DNA from: Branchiostoma belcheri
Lineage: Eukaryota; Chordata; Leptocardii; Amphioxiformes; Branchiostomatidae
Length of the DNA stretch: 64,000 nt
Assembly (NCBI RefSeq): GCF_001625305.1
Contig: NW_017804087.1
Span: 104,623-168,622, forward strand
Direction: 5' to 3'
Part shown: piece by piece, positions 11,873 to 23,100 of the stretch
Numbering within the stretch: the first letter of the stretch is position 1
Layout of the letters: the number at the start of each line of letters is the position of its first letter
Position numbers and translations under genes: made by a program
The notes under the pieces: model-generated
Told to the model about the DNA's origin: nothing
Databases searched by the model: none
What the model saw: the letters and a program-made list of their open reading frames with translations, nothing else

Positions 11873-12305
11873 ACCTTACTGTTCAACACTAAGTGGAAGC
11901 ACTGCGGACCACGCCGCATTTTGGCGGGAAAACTGAACGATTTAATTAAGGCCACGTGCGCGGAACATTCCAACAGGTGGGGCAAACACCACGTGGCGAC
12001 AAAGAAATCCTTCTTCTTGCACATATATCAACTAATATTTCATGTTTTTAACGAAACATGCGAAGTACATGTAACATGGTTCACACACACACACAATGAA
12101 GAATAAATATTCAAATATTCAACAAGAATAAGGCAGAAAATCTCTTAGCTTAGTATAGGATTAGAGCGCTCTCAACTCGAAATCCCCCACCACCAGTATT
12201 CGACGAATTACACGGTGAAATTACTAATAAACTTTACAGGCCATAGCTTGCCATGCTCTAACTAGTCGTTGGAAAGTTATTCCGAAGTAAAAGTCGTTGT
12301 TTTAC

Positions 12306-12590
12306 CTTGTATGAGCGAGTCTCCGTGCGGCCAACTTCCAGTCTCGCCATGTAGTTCTCCCGTTCAAAATTCATCTGGTCAGGAAACCCGCATTTTCTCC
12401 TCAAAACATCCAGAAAACGGCACGAATTCACCGCAGAAACTTCCCTGCGGTTGCTGCACACATTAAAACAAGAAACTCCTGAAGAAGGAGCGTAACTTGA
12501 ATTCTCAGCAAAAGTTGAAAAAAAAAAAGTATCGGAACCCCCCACGCACGACGTGACAACTGGCAACTGAACTGAAGCGGAACGTACCAA
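12306..12590 (-). CDS. Candidate minus-strand first exon (unknown product)
   Basis: An open minus-strand frame begins MVRSASVQLPVVTSCVGG, contains FLDVLRRKCGFPDQMNFERE and ends ...RTETRSYK at AAG|GTAAAAC. I recognise no domain. Its duplicate lies at 11586-11872. It runs head-to-head with the plus-strand candidate at 12610. Support is limited to the open frame, the donor-like site and the duplicated context. Confidence 0.2.
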
Positions 12591-12609
12591 CTGTGACTTT
12601 CAAACAGGG

Positions 12610-12951
12610 GTGCAAAACGGCCTAGTTTTGTTGTTTCTTTGTTTGTTTCTTTGTTCATTTACTCCCAGCCACGCCGGACCGCCTCCATCTTATCAGGGGA
12701 AGAAACCCCCCATCAAAAATGACGACGCTCGCCCCACGTGTTTCGGACTTGGTGCCTGTGGGAAGCCCAGCGATTACATGCATAGCGCCTCACACAGCAA
12801 GTCTCTGGTGTTCAATGGTTACAATCCTCCCGCCATACCGGTGGGCAATTTCTGTGGGGTTTGCGTACGCGCTGGTTTACAAACATACATCGTGAAACAA
12901 ATCTGTATATATCCCGGCCTTCCCGTGTTCACAGCGTTTGTGGTTTTATAG
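12610..12951 (+). CDS. Orphan ORF with hydrophobic N-terminus (113 codons)
   Basis: The frame starts MQNGLVLLFLCLFLCSF, which resembles a signal peptide but sits on a (TTTGTTT)n-like tract that may create it by chance. It continues PPPSYQGKKPPIKNDDARPT, CFGLGACGKPSDYMHSASHS and GYNPPAIPVG. The middle part (about 12672-12840) has balanced codon use and looks more like a real exon than the ends do; it could run from AG near 12675 to a GT near 12840. I do not recognise the family. No downstream exon was found. Confidence 0.25.
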   Translation: MQNGLVLLFLCLFLCSFTPSHAGPPPSYQGKKPPIKNDDARPTCFGLGACGKPSDYMHSASHSKSLVFNGYNPPAIPVGNFCGVCVRAGLQTYIVKQICIYPGLPVFTAFVVL

Positions 12952-13227
12952 ACACTCCACATTTTCCTTCTCAGGAAGAAAAGCTTCCATAAGCTGGTCA
13001 CTTATGGTGCATAGCTAGAGAATGTCTGCAAACTTCTTCCTTTGGTCCTATCTCGACAAGATCGAAATTTCACCATTTTTCATACTTATTTTCTTCGAAA
13101 ATAAAAAAAAAGACCTCAAGACATGCATTGTGGGAATATGGCCAACTCATTAACGAAACTTGCAAATTTCATTTAAGCCAGCCAATCAACAATGACTTAT
13201 AAGCACTGTAATGTTAATCAGCAAATT
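12952..13227. other. Intergenic stretch
   Basis: No supported feature. There is a short A-rich run near 13100. Confidence 0.5.
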
Positions 13228-13600
13228 GTGGGGCCGTCTGTCATGACGGTAGAGTGTTCGACTTGGAACCAAGAGGTCCCGGGTTCGAACCCTGCCATGC
13301 CACCGATCTTGTGCCCTTGGGAAAGGCACTTTACAAATATGCGCTTGCATACATGCACAGACACATAGAAATGTGTGTATGTGGAAACTATATTCGTATT
13401 GCCATCTCTATAGCACAAGCTTAAAGATCCTTCGGTAGTCTTTGTTTTGCAAAACAAGACAAGACGATCTCGTGGACAATCACGTGTAGACATATCCCTG
13501 GTAAATGAGAGGATAGCCCCGGGGCTTGTTGTCATGGTAACGGCGTTATTGTCCGGTCGTCACATGGAGCCGAGGAAGGCAGCAAAACAACAATAAACAC
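13228..13600 (+). mobile_element. tRNA-derived SINE
   Basis: The head is tRNA-like, with an A-box-like segment (TGACGGTAGAGTG) and a good B box (GGTTCGAACCC, 13282-13292). Next comes the body motif GTGCCCTTGGGAAAGGCACT, common in invertebrate-deuterostome SINEs. It ends in CAACAATAAACAC. The anticodon arm is not a credible tRNA arm, so this is not a functional tRNA gene. It lies about 0.55 kb upstream of the EML-A start codon. Confidence 0.8.
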
Positions 13601-14134
13601 TAGACGCCACCGATATTACCAAATAATACGCACAATCTAATCTTGTTGTTTTTATTCTGCTACCCAAATAATTTTAAACGAAATATCTGATAACGATCTG
13701 TAATAAGAATGGTTGAAAAACGGCTGAGAAAATTGCTTGAGGAAGGACGTCCTTTTGTCGCCCTCCTTGTACACATGAAACACCTGCATTGTACATTACT
13801 GGTGTCCCGCACTTGTGGATGAGCAATGTAGCATGTAGGTTCACTTCAAGTGAGGTATCGTGCTATGTAAACATCGCTGGAGGGCTGGATTTTAGTGAAG
13901 GTTAGGTACAATGTTATTCGGGCCCGCCCACATGCGGATCACCGTTGCTATGTGATACAGAGAACGTTTCTACCAGCAACACAACACCATTTCCCATACC
14001 GACTGCATCGGTGTCTGGAAGGAATGAACGTGCTTTGTGAAGGGTTCGAGTTACAGCCGTTTATTTGCTTGACGTTGTAAACACCAAGAAAACACACAAC
14101 GTTACGAGTAGTAGGATCTTCGGGAAACGCGTCC

Positions 14135-17100
14135 ATGGAACAGAGACGGGGTCGGCGGCGGAGATCGACTTCTCCGGCCAAGCGGCGCGGGGCCAGTCGC
14201 GCCAGGTCGCCGCCCAGAGACGGCACACGGTCCGCCCCACCGGACTACGGGCACCCGGGCTCGTCCTCCGAGTCAGGCTCTTCAACGGCTCGATCGAAGA
14301 GCCCTGACCGGCCATGGAAGGGACCGGGGAGTAAGTTATGACGTTTCTTCCCGATTAACTCATATTGAACTTAACGTTATATCCGATCGCATCATCTGTC
14401 CCGTAAAGCAAGTGTATTTATCCCATTTCTATATCTTTACCTCTGATAGAAGAAAGTATACGAATCCATGCGAAAGATCTGAGAATCATTATTTTAGTAC
14501 GTGAACTTGTTTGCTGTCCATAGACCGTGCTGTACTTGCAAGAGACCGTCAATATTTACTGTGTGCATAAAGCAAGACAAAGCAAACTTCGGGTTGTTAC
14601 CAGACTACTGTTGTTGGTGAGGCGGTGCATATGCACGTTATCTCCAAGGAGATCTTTTGGTGAGTGCAAGACAGTATGACAAGAAAGTACCATTGTACAT
14701 GTAGTATCCATTTGCCTAGCAAAAAAGACCGTTCAATACAAAAAAGAAAGTCCGATAAAAACGCCGCGAAAGAAGAACGAATCTCCCACCCCTGTAAAAT
14801 GAATCATTAAAAAATCATCCATGAAAGAGCTTCTGATCAGCATCATGTATGCCAAACCAATGTCCACCCCCCAAAAAATTATGGCAAGAAATTGCAGTAA
14901 AACATTAATTGGGAATATTTTGTCCCCATACAATTACAAGAAAAAAGGACATATGTCATAGCCCTAAAACCTTGAATCACTCATGTTTTAACGCTCTAGT
15001 TACCAAGGCTAAGACCTGAATTCCAACCAAGCAGAAGAAACTTAATGTCGTTAACTTCAAGGACATACTGTTTGTTCTTGGCACAACGTATATATATCAT
15101 ATTGCAAGGCCGTGAGAATAAAACAACAAAAGATTTGCAAAGGGACAACCCCCATCCCGGCCCTCACTGTTGCCACCATTGTTAAGATATAATCTCCCTA
15201 CAATATTTAAGCTTAATGGATAAACTAAGCACAACACAGCTATTTTTGGCAACATACAGTTTTATCAACAAAAGAAAAAAAACAAAGCATCAGCAATTTG
15301 GACTGTAGAATTTAGCCAATACTGTCTGAATCACTGTTTTACACTATCGACTCCAAACAAGGACAACTCTAGATCTCAAAATATCCCTCGTGCCCCCTTT
15401 TAGTGGATTTGTCCCAAGGGCCAAATTTGTTATTTGGTTGACGTTTCCTTGGTTAAATCTTATATGTTTAAAAATAATAAGCGTGCACAGCATTCCTCGC
15501 TATTTGAAAAACCCAGGTTCATATATTTCTTCATTTTTGGGGGGACATTAGAATCATCCCTGCCAGCGAAGGTCCACGAATTTCAAAAGCACCAAAGAGT
15601 GGAGCATATTTTTCAGCTGAAAATTTGCACTGTCACATTGGAGACTACAAAAGAATATCAAATTGGCAAAACAGTGTCAAATTGGCGGGGCAGTATACAA
15701 AAAGAAAGCCCAATAAAATAGCCTAACATGCGTCAAAAATAAGCCCTCATTTGTACTTAGTCTAAACATGAGACTGCTTGGAGAGTACTACAACATATGT
15801 GACGGGATCCTTACTGCACCCTTACCTAACGTTCGCCCTTTGTTTACACATTAAATATTCATAGCTTTTAATGGCTTCATGACTATTTAATGTCAGATTG
15901 ATATTCCCTAAGCACATGTAGTCACTTTACAAAACAAGTCAATCTATAGGGCTTAAACCTTTCCATCTCTGTCGTCAAAACATCTTGATATTTTCCTTTA
16001 AAAAAACCCAGTGGCGACAGTCCTAGACATGACTTGGCATCAGTGTTAGTAGGTTAGGGATATTCTAATTTAAGCTCTATTCAGTTGCCTAATAATAGGG
16101 GACATAATTTTAGGTTCGGGCCTCATCTTGACAGTTATATCAAGCAGGGGCACATGTCAAGGGCTTAGCAGTCTTGCAGACGAAGACATTATCTTGTCTA
16201 TGTCTTGAGGAAGTTGTGAAAAGTAAATTACAGTAATCAGACTCTATAGTCAGGGTCAGAACACTTCCATCCAACAAGAGACTCTGAGTGCTAAGTGACT
16301 GCTGAATGACCAAACATTTTACAGATCGCTCAACAAATTACACAGAATAACAACACCTTCTTGTACATTTTGTTGAGAATTTTGATGTCTTTTAAACCAT
16401 ACCTTCACATCTTTCATTATTTTCTACTATTCAAACCAAGGAGGTTATAGAAGACTAGAATTCTATAAATTCCTTATTGAAACCAAGTTTTCATACACAA
16501 ATCCAATTTTGACAGTACTGTATGCTCCCACGAGCTAGGGAATTCTGGCATCATGGTGACGTCAAAGAAACCGACCGGACATAAAGCAAGTGTCGTCTTC
16601 CCTCCTTTGATGAGCTAAATGGTGTAATCACACTAATGAACATAATGACCAGTCTCTCAGCAACCCACAGGAACAATGCACAGTATATGCGTAATGACTG
16701 GGTGTGGTCCAACCCTGCATATTCTTTTAGTTCCTCAAACAACAAAACCATTTAAGATTATTTTCATATTTCTATTCATCACATTAAGACGAAGCTTAAC
16801 GTTCAGTACATGGAAATCTCACGATGACAATAGTACTACATGAATGAATAAATGACTGGTTACTCAACATGTTGACCCAATTATGTCCTACAGAAATGAA
16901 TTGTCCAGTTGGTAACAAATGATACCACACATCCACAGAGACAGATATAGCACAAAACACACGTGTCAACCACCTGTTTGAATCTGTGTCATCCACATGT
17001 TTGAACTGATGATAGTCGACTCTCATCCTGATTGTACTTGTTTTTACCTCCGTAGGGAGGTTTTGTCCTTGTGGGAGATTTTTCCTGGATTTCCGTAGTT

Positions 17101-20100
17101 ATTTCCACACACTATGGACATTAGGAGACACTAACAGGAAGTTACATGTAGGTCAAAGGTCCTGGAAAAGGCTATCTCATTTCCTGTCTTCAAGTTCCTG
17201 TTAATGCATGTTTGTTCCCCTATGGGAGTCAATGGAAAAATGCATCCTCGGAATCAGCCAGAAACTCGTAATAGAAAATAAAACAAGTACTTTGTCTAGT
17301 AATTCATAAAAATCTATAAATATTCCATGGCAGGTGAAAGTATAGCTCCTTATGGTAATCTTTAAACATTAATAGTTGTCCTGTTCTTCCAGTGGGACCT
17401 GGTATGGTGCGAATGTACCTGAAAGGTAGGCCCATCGCCATGATCGCCCCCCAAGAAGCGGGTCAAGTGGACCTGTCCAGGGAGTCCAAGCCACCCAGAG
17501 AACAGCTACAGCTGGAGTGGGTGTATCCTTTTGACCAATGATAAACTATGGGACAAAACTGTCGTCCAATAGGATTCAAGGTACTCTGATCATGATGGTG
17601 AATTTCAGGCCATTAGGAGCATGAAGCAATGTCAGAGAAATGCATTGATGCAAAGATGCACCTGACCAAAATTTCAAATGATAGTATACAACTTGTAAAT
17701 GTGATATCATAAGTTCAATAGAGGTTTTTGAATGGAAAGATTAATTTATGATCAAATCAGTGCTTTTCCATAGTCCTGTGCACTTCCGTCAAAATGTAGA
17801 TTTCTGAAATGCAAAAAGAAAACATAAATTTTAAAATGAAAATATTTCAAGGACATGCTGCCACTCTGTTATTGGCCGATCCGCTAATTGTTATGCTATA
17901 TATATATAAATGGTCCAACTGCTAAATGCATGGACAGTGAGGATTGGTGTATTCCTTGACCTGAGGCTGTGACAGTTATGGCTACCGAGGGAGAGACTGC
18001 CGAGCCAACCTGTACCAGCTGGCCTCAGGGGAAGTGGTGTACTTCATAGCGGCTATTGTGGTCATCTATGACCCAAAGAGACACACACAGAGACACTATC
18101 TCGGTCATAATGACGACATCAAATGGTAAGTGTATTTAACACCTACTGCATGCATGAAATCAAATCTTTAAGCACTCTTAAAGTGCAGTATGGCTAAATT
18201 GAATCTGTTGGTACTCTTTTGTACTCAGTTATGAATAGACTGACTTTGATTATTTTTCTGGCAGCATATCCGTCCATCCAGACAGAGTTTTAGTGGCCAG
18301 CGGACAAGTCGGAGGCCACGACAGAAGTGAAGAGGTCTGAAATTTTCTTTCCTTTATGATGGTGGAATTTTTTTCAAAGGCTTAAAAGATGCATGATTAT
18401 AATTTATCAGTTTGCTTGATGACATAGGGCTGTATCTAATAGACACTTCAATATTCTTTAATGACAATGTTAGGTTCTGGCTGACCAATACTGGATGTGT
18501 TTATTTTTCAGCTTCCTTGCTATGAGAGATTTGATCCTTACTATAAGAATGCTGATGAAAATAACTGGTACAAGGTAGGTACGATATGGATTATATGTCT
18601 GTGCCTTCATTTAGTTACCTCCGTGAATGGAGATTTTGTTTATGTCTGTGGGTTTGCTTATGTTTCTGTAGTTATTTGCACATGCTAGGGACACTTAAAA
18701 GTTACAGGAAGTTAGGTCCAAAGTCCCAGAATATGTATAACATATATCTCATTTGCTGGGCAATGTCTTGCTTGTGATATTGTACAATCTAGTCATAGTT
18801 CTAGTCTGCAATTTAAGGACACTGGCAGAGCAATTTAATCTTAATAGTCTAGACTTACAGGATTAAATCTAAATTTGTTCTTTAATTTCCTCAGCCTCAC
18901 ATTCGCATCTGGGACTCCAGAACACTACACACCTTACAAGTCATCGGAGCCGGGAAGCTGAGACTGGGAGTCTGTGCTGTTTCATTTTCTGTCGCTGTAA
19001 GCCACCGTGACGTCTTTTCTTCAAAGTAGCATAAATGCATGACACGAAATTAATATTCTCTTTGTGCATATGCATGTACATACTTATAAAAGATCCATTG
19101 TGACATTTTGTAACGTAGATAGCAGCTATTCTCCTTTACCCAAATTGATGGTTTACTTGTTTGTAGTCTGGATAGCCATATATTGACATTAGCTAAAATC
19201 ATTTTTTCAGGATGGCGGTGCAAAGTTAGCAGTGGTAGATGAATCCGGCAGTGGCCATATGCTGCGGATGTGGGACTGGAAAAACAACACCATGTTGGGG
19301 GAGGCAAAGGTACAGAATAAGAGATCTTTTATACCCGAAGCCAGGTATAATCTGCAATTAAGAAGTCACAGATTTCATACCTCCATAAAATATTTTTAGA
19401 GTTCAGACTTTCTTGATATATTCATTATAATTGTGAATTTCTTTGAAATTCTGTTTCTGCCTATGAAATGATTTTCCCACCGGCCGCTCCCATAAGGCCT
19501 TCATTACAGCCACACATATAGCAGGAAATTGAAGACAAGAAATGAGATAACCTTTTCTGGGACCTTTTTCGGACCTTGAACTAGTGTATGAAATCATTCT
19601 GTGGCAAGTAAGATTCTTGCCATTTGAGTCTCACTGTTCGTTGTGTAACATTTTTTAGACTGTTGCTTGCATAACATTACAATTTGTGTTCTAGTGTAAA
19701 CAAAAGTCCTAAAATAGGTTGTCTTTTGTGTGATCCTCTACTTTTCCCCCTAACCTATTAAGATAAGTGTGGGTTGTAACAGTTGCCGAGATACGATCTG
19801 TTCCCTAAGGCAGTCTGACATTTCAAACCTGCAGCCACCTTTTCTCCTTTGACTGTTACCCCAAATGTCACGAAGTATGATTCAAAAGATCAAAGGAAAA
19901 CAATAGATATAATATCAGTACGGCCCATGGCCAGGCCTTCTATGCTTCTTTGGACAAAAAGTGAAAGATTAGGGGAATTTGTATTGTTTGTGACTGCATG
20001 ACATTACGGTAGTTTGGACATCTACAGTAATTTAATTTGCAAATTTGTGTTTGTATCGCTGCCATGACAACATCCAACCACATATTTTGATTAAGTGGAT

Positions 20101-23100
20101 ACAACTTAACGACAGTGTAAATCCATCTCGCACAAAAAAAGAAAAAACATTTGGGCTAAAAATGTTCTTTTTCATCAGGCAACAACAGAGCCTTTGCATG
20201 TGGCTGCGTTCAACCCGGTAGACAGCAGGCAGCTGGTTACAGCTGGGAAATTCCACCTGGCTTTTTGGCACCTGAGAAAAGATGGCGTCTTCAACAAGAA
20301 GAACGGCATATTTGACGTATGTTTCGTCATATATTTTCTATCATGTGCATTAATTAAACATCATTGGTGTCTCCAAAACTTTTTTACACAAATTCTTTGT
20401 AGCTAAATAGTGTCTTTGCCTTTAACAACAATGTTTATTTCTTTTTCTCTTTTTAATTCACACTGATAATTGATTGAAATATGGTTTTATCACACAGGAC
20501 CTGAAGGCCAAGTTTGTACATTGTATTGCATTCACACATACGGGTGACGTCGTCACAGGTGACTCAAAAGGCAACATCCTTCTATGGAAGAAAGGTAACA
20601 GCACCTTTTGTTGTGGGTTGTCAGTTGTTGAGCTCGAAACCATGAATAGCCAATGTTTCCTCAAATTTTCTCAAGTACCTCATTAGGCCAAACCAGAGCA
20701 ATTACTCCCAGGTACGGTAGTATAATTTTTTGGATGGCTGACTTGTGGGTTGTCTCTGTCTGTGATAATCCTGGGTGGGAAGTGATTTTGACAGTTGATT
20801 GCTAGGGAGGTCATTCTGAAGGTGACCCAGCACTCAGCCTTCAGGAAGTGGCATAAAACCTGATTGAATTATACCATGCAATCCCCTCCACATTTCTGAT
20901 ATGGTTACCTTTCCAAGAGGTCATGAAAACCCAATCTTCCAGGAATTTGAGAATCTCTGATTTTTTGTTTAACTTTGCGACTTACCTTTCAGATACAAAC
21001 CGTATCAGCCATGCTATAATGGGTGCTCACAAGGGCGGGGTGTTGGCGCTGCACACACTGAGAGGAGGCCTGGCACTGGTGTCAGGAGGGAGCGACAAGA
21101 GAGTGGTCTTATGGGACGGTGCTCTGCAGGCACCGCTCAAAGTCAGCCAGGTACTGAAACCAAACCACAATACATCTTTGATTTAAAAAAAGATTGACCC
21201 CCATTTCCATGAGTAACTGAGTAAATTTCAATTGAGTATCTGTAACAGCATATTGTGCCTGTCCAACTTTGATTGAATGAAAAATTCCACTGTATGACAA
21301 CATTCCCAAGGGAGGATTATCTCAAGACTGTCACTGGGATAATTACTGATGGGTATGGACATGTTGTTTTGGGGTGCTGCCATTTGGGTTTGTCTATCTG
21401 TTTGTCTAGACAGGGTAGGTTGACAGCATGTGGGTGTGGTAGATTGACAGGCAGAATGACGTCTGAAATTCAGGGAGCCAGCAGAATTTAACATGTGGAA
21501 ATTCAGGAAGAGGAGGCTCAGGATTACATACTTGCAGAATGTCTGAAATCTCTGATTTCTTGTTAAAAATCTTTCACTGTTACAGATTCCCGCGGGATTG
21601 GGAGGTGTACGGTCCATATGTGCGTGGGATCATGGGAAACATGCAGCTGAGAACGTGGTGTTCGTCGGGACGCTTGGGAACGGGATCTGCAAAGGCGAGA
21701 TTGGGAGGGACTTTACATCTGTCCTGGAGGTACGTCAGTTTACAAACTAATTACACCACAAAGGTCCTCAAGATCTATTCCAAGACGTTATAATCATATT
21801 CTGAGGAAAAGTCGATGTTTACTTTTTAAAATCTGAATCAACTTTGAAAGAAAAGAAGGTGCAGACTGTTCAGTGTTGTATGTCTGTTGGACAGGGACAT
21901 ATGGAGGAGCTATGGGGCCTTGCCACCCACCCGTTTGCGCCCATGTTCGTGACGTGTGACTACTCCAAACAGGTGGTTCTCTGGAACGCCATGAAGAGGG
22001 AGCCCATGTGGAGAAAATCCATAAAGGTATTAAATTACCATGTAAGATACATGTAACTTGTAAGCCATTACTGTGTGTGTCTTTTCCTCAAAACAGGTAC
22101 AGAACTTTTGTTTTGGGTGGGTTTGTGGATTTTTCTGTAAACTTTTCAAGCAAACAGAGTAGGTTGACAGCACATGGGGTGGGAGGATAATTGATAGGCA
22201 AAATGACAAGACGTGAGGTCAAAGGTCAGACATAGGAAAAGGGGTGAAGAATGTGGTCAGGTGCCTGAACAGAAATTTGGACATAGTGGAATTCAGGAAG
22301 AAAGCTGACTGTCTAAAATCTTATAATATTCATGTTGCAAATAGCAGTGGATCACCCATATGTCATGATGTGTTGTTGTTGTGTTTTGTGCACACAGTAT
22401 GCAGCACAGTCTGCTGACATCTACCCTACTGGAAGAATCATTGCAGTCGGAACTACTTCTGGAAGGTAAGCCTTCTGTCTTGGAATACAAGTAGCTCAGT
22501 TGTATTAGATTTAGCCACCTGTCAGTTTGTTAGGTAAATGTAGCATTTCCATAAGATAGGACAACTCAATAGAACTTTACTGTAACCTCATCAGGACAGT
22601 TTTCGTCCTAAAAAATTTAGTTCTCAGGGAGTTGCCAGCTGCCCAGAAGACCATCATGATGGGGATGAAGCTGAGTTGCACCAAACACCTTGACCAATGA
22701 CAGGTGATGTGACAACAAAACACCTTGACCAATGACAGGTGATGTGACAACAAAACACCTTGACCAATGACGTGTGATGTAACATTACAGGTGGTGTGTG
22801 CTGGATGCTATGACCTCAGATATCATCTATGAGCGCAGAGACGGTGCTGAACAGTTGGACTGCCTCGTGTACTCCCCGAACGGGAGACTGTTGGCCGTCG
22901 GGTCCCACGACAACTTCATCTACATCTATGCTGTGTATGACGATGGCAGAGATTACAAGGTACTTGTATGCTTTCCTATCATACATCATTGGAGGTATTG
23001 TTTTGGATGGGTTTGTCTGTGGATTTGTGTGAATACTTGCCCACCAGACTGTGGGTGGATATTTGGTTATTTGATTGACAGAGAGTCTGAAGGTGACCCG

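Larger units (their letters stand above)
11284..12300 (+). repeat. Tandem duplication, ~685-bp period
   Basis: CATTCCAACAGGTGGGGCAA occurs at about 11284 and 11966. The block TATTCGACGAATTACACGG to CATAGCTTGCCATGC occurs at about 11480 and 12198. Both copies lead into an AAGTCGTT...TTACCTT motif, which is a splice-donor-like AAGGTAAAAC on the minus strand. The copies differ mainly in that the first is followed by a 51-bp VNTR. Confidence 0.75.

Noticed and set aside
13228-13305. A functional tRNA gene
   Set aside because: A and B boxes are present, but the anticodon arm does not fold into a 5-bp stem with a 7-nt loop, and a SINE body follows directly.
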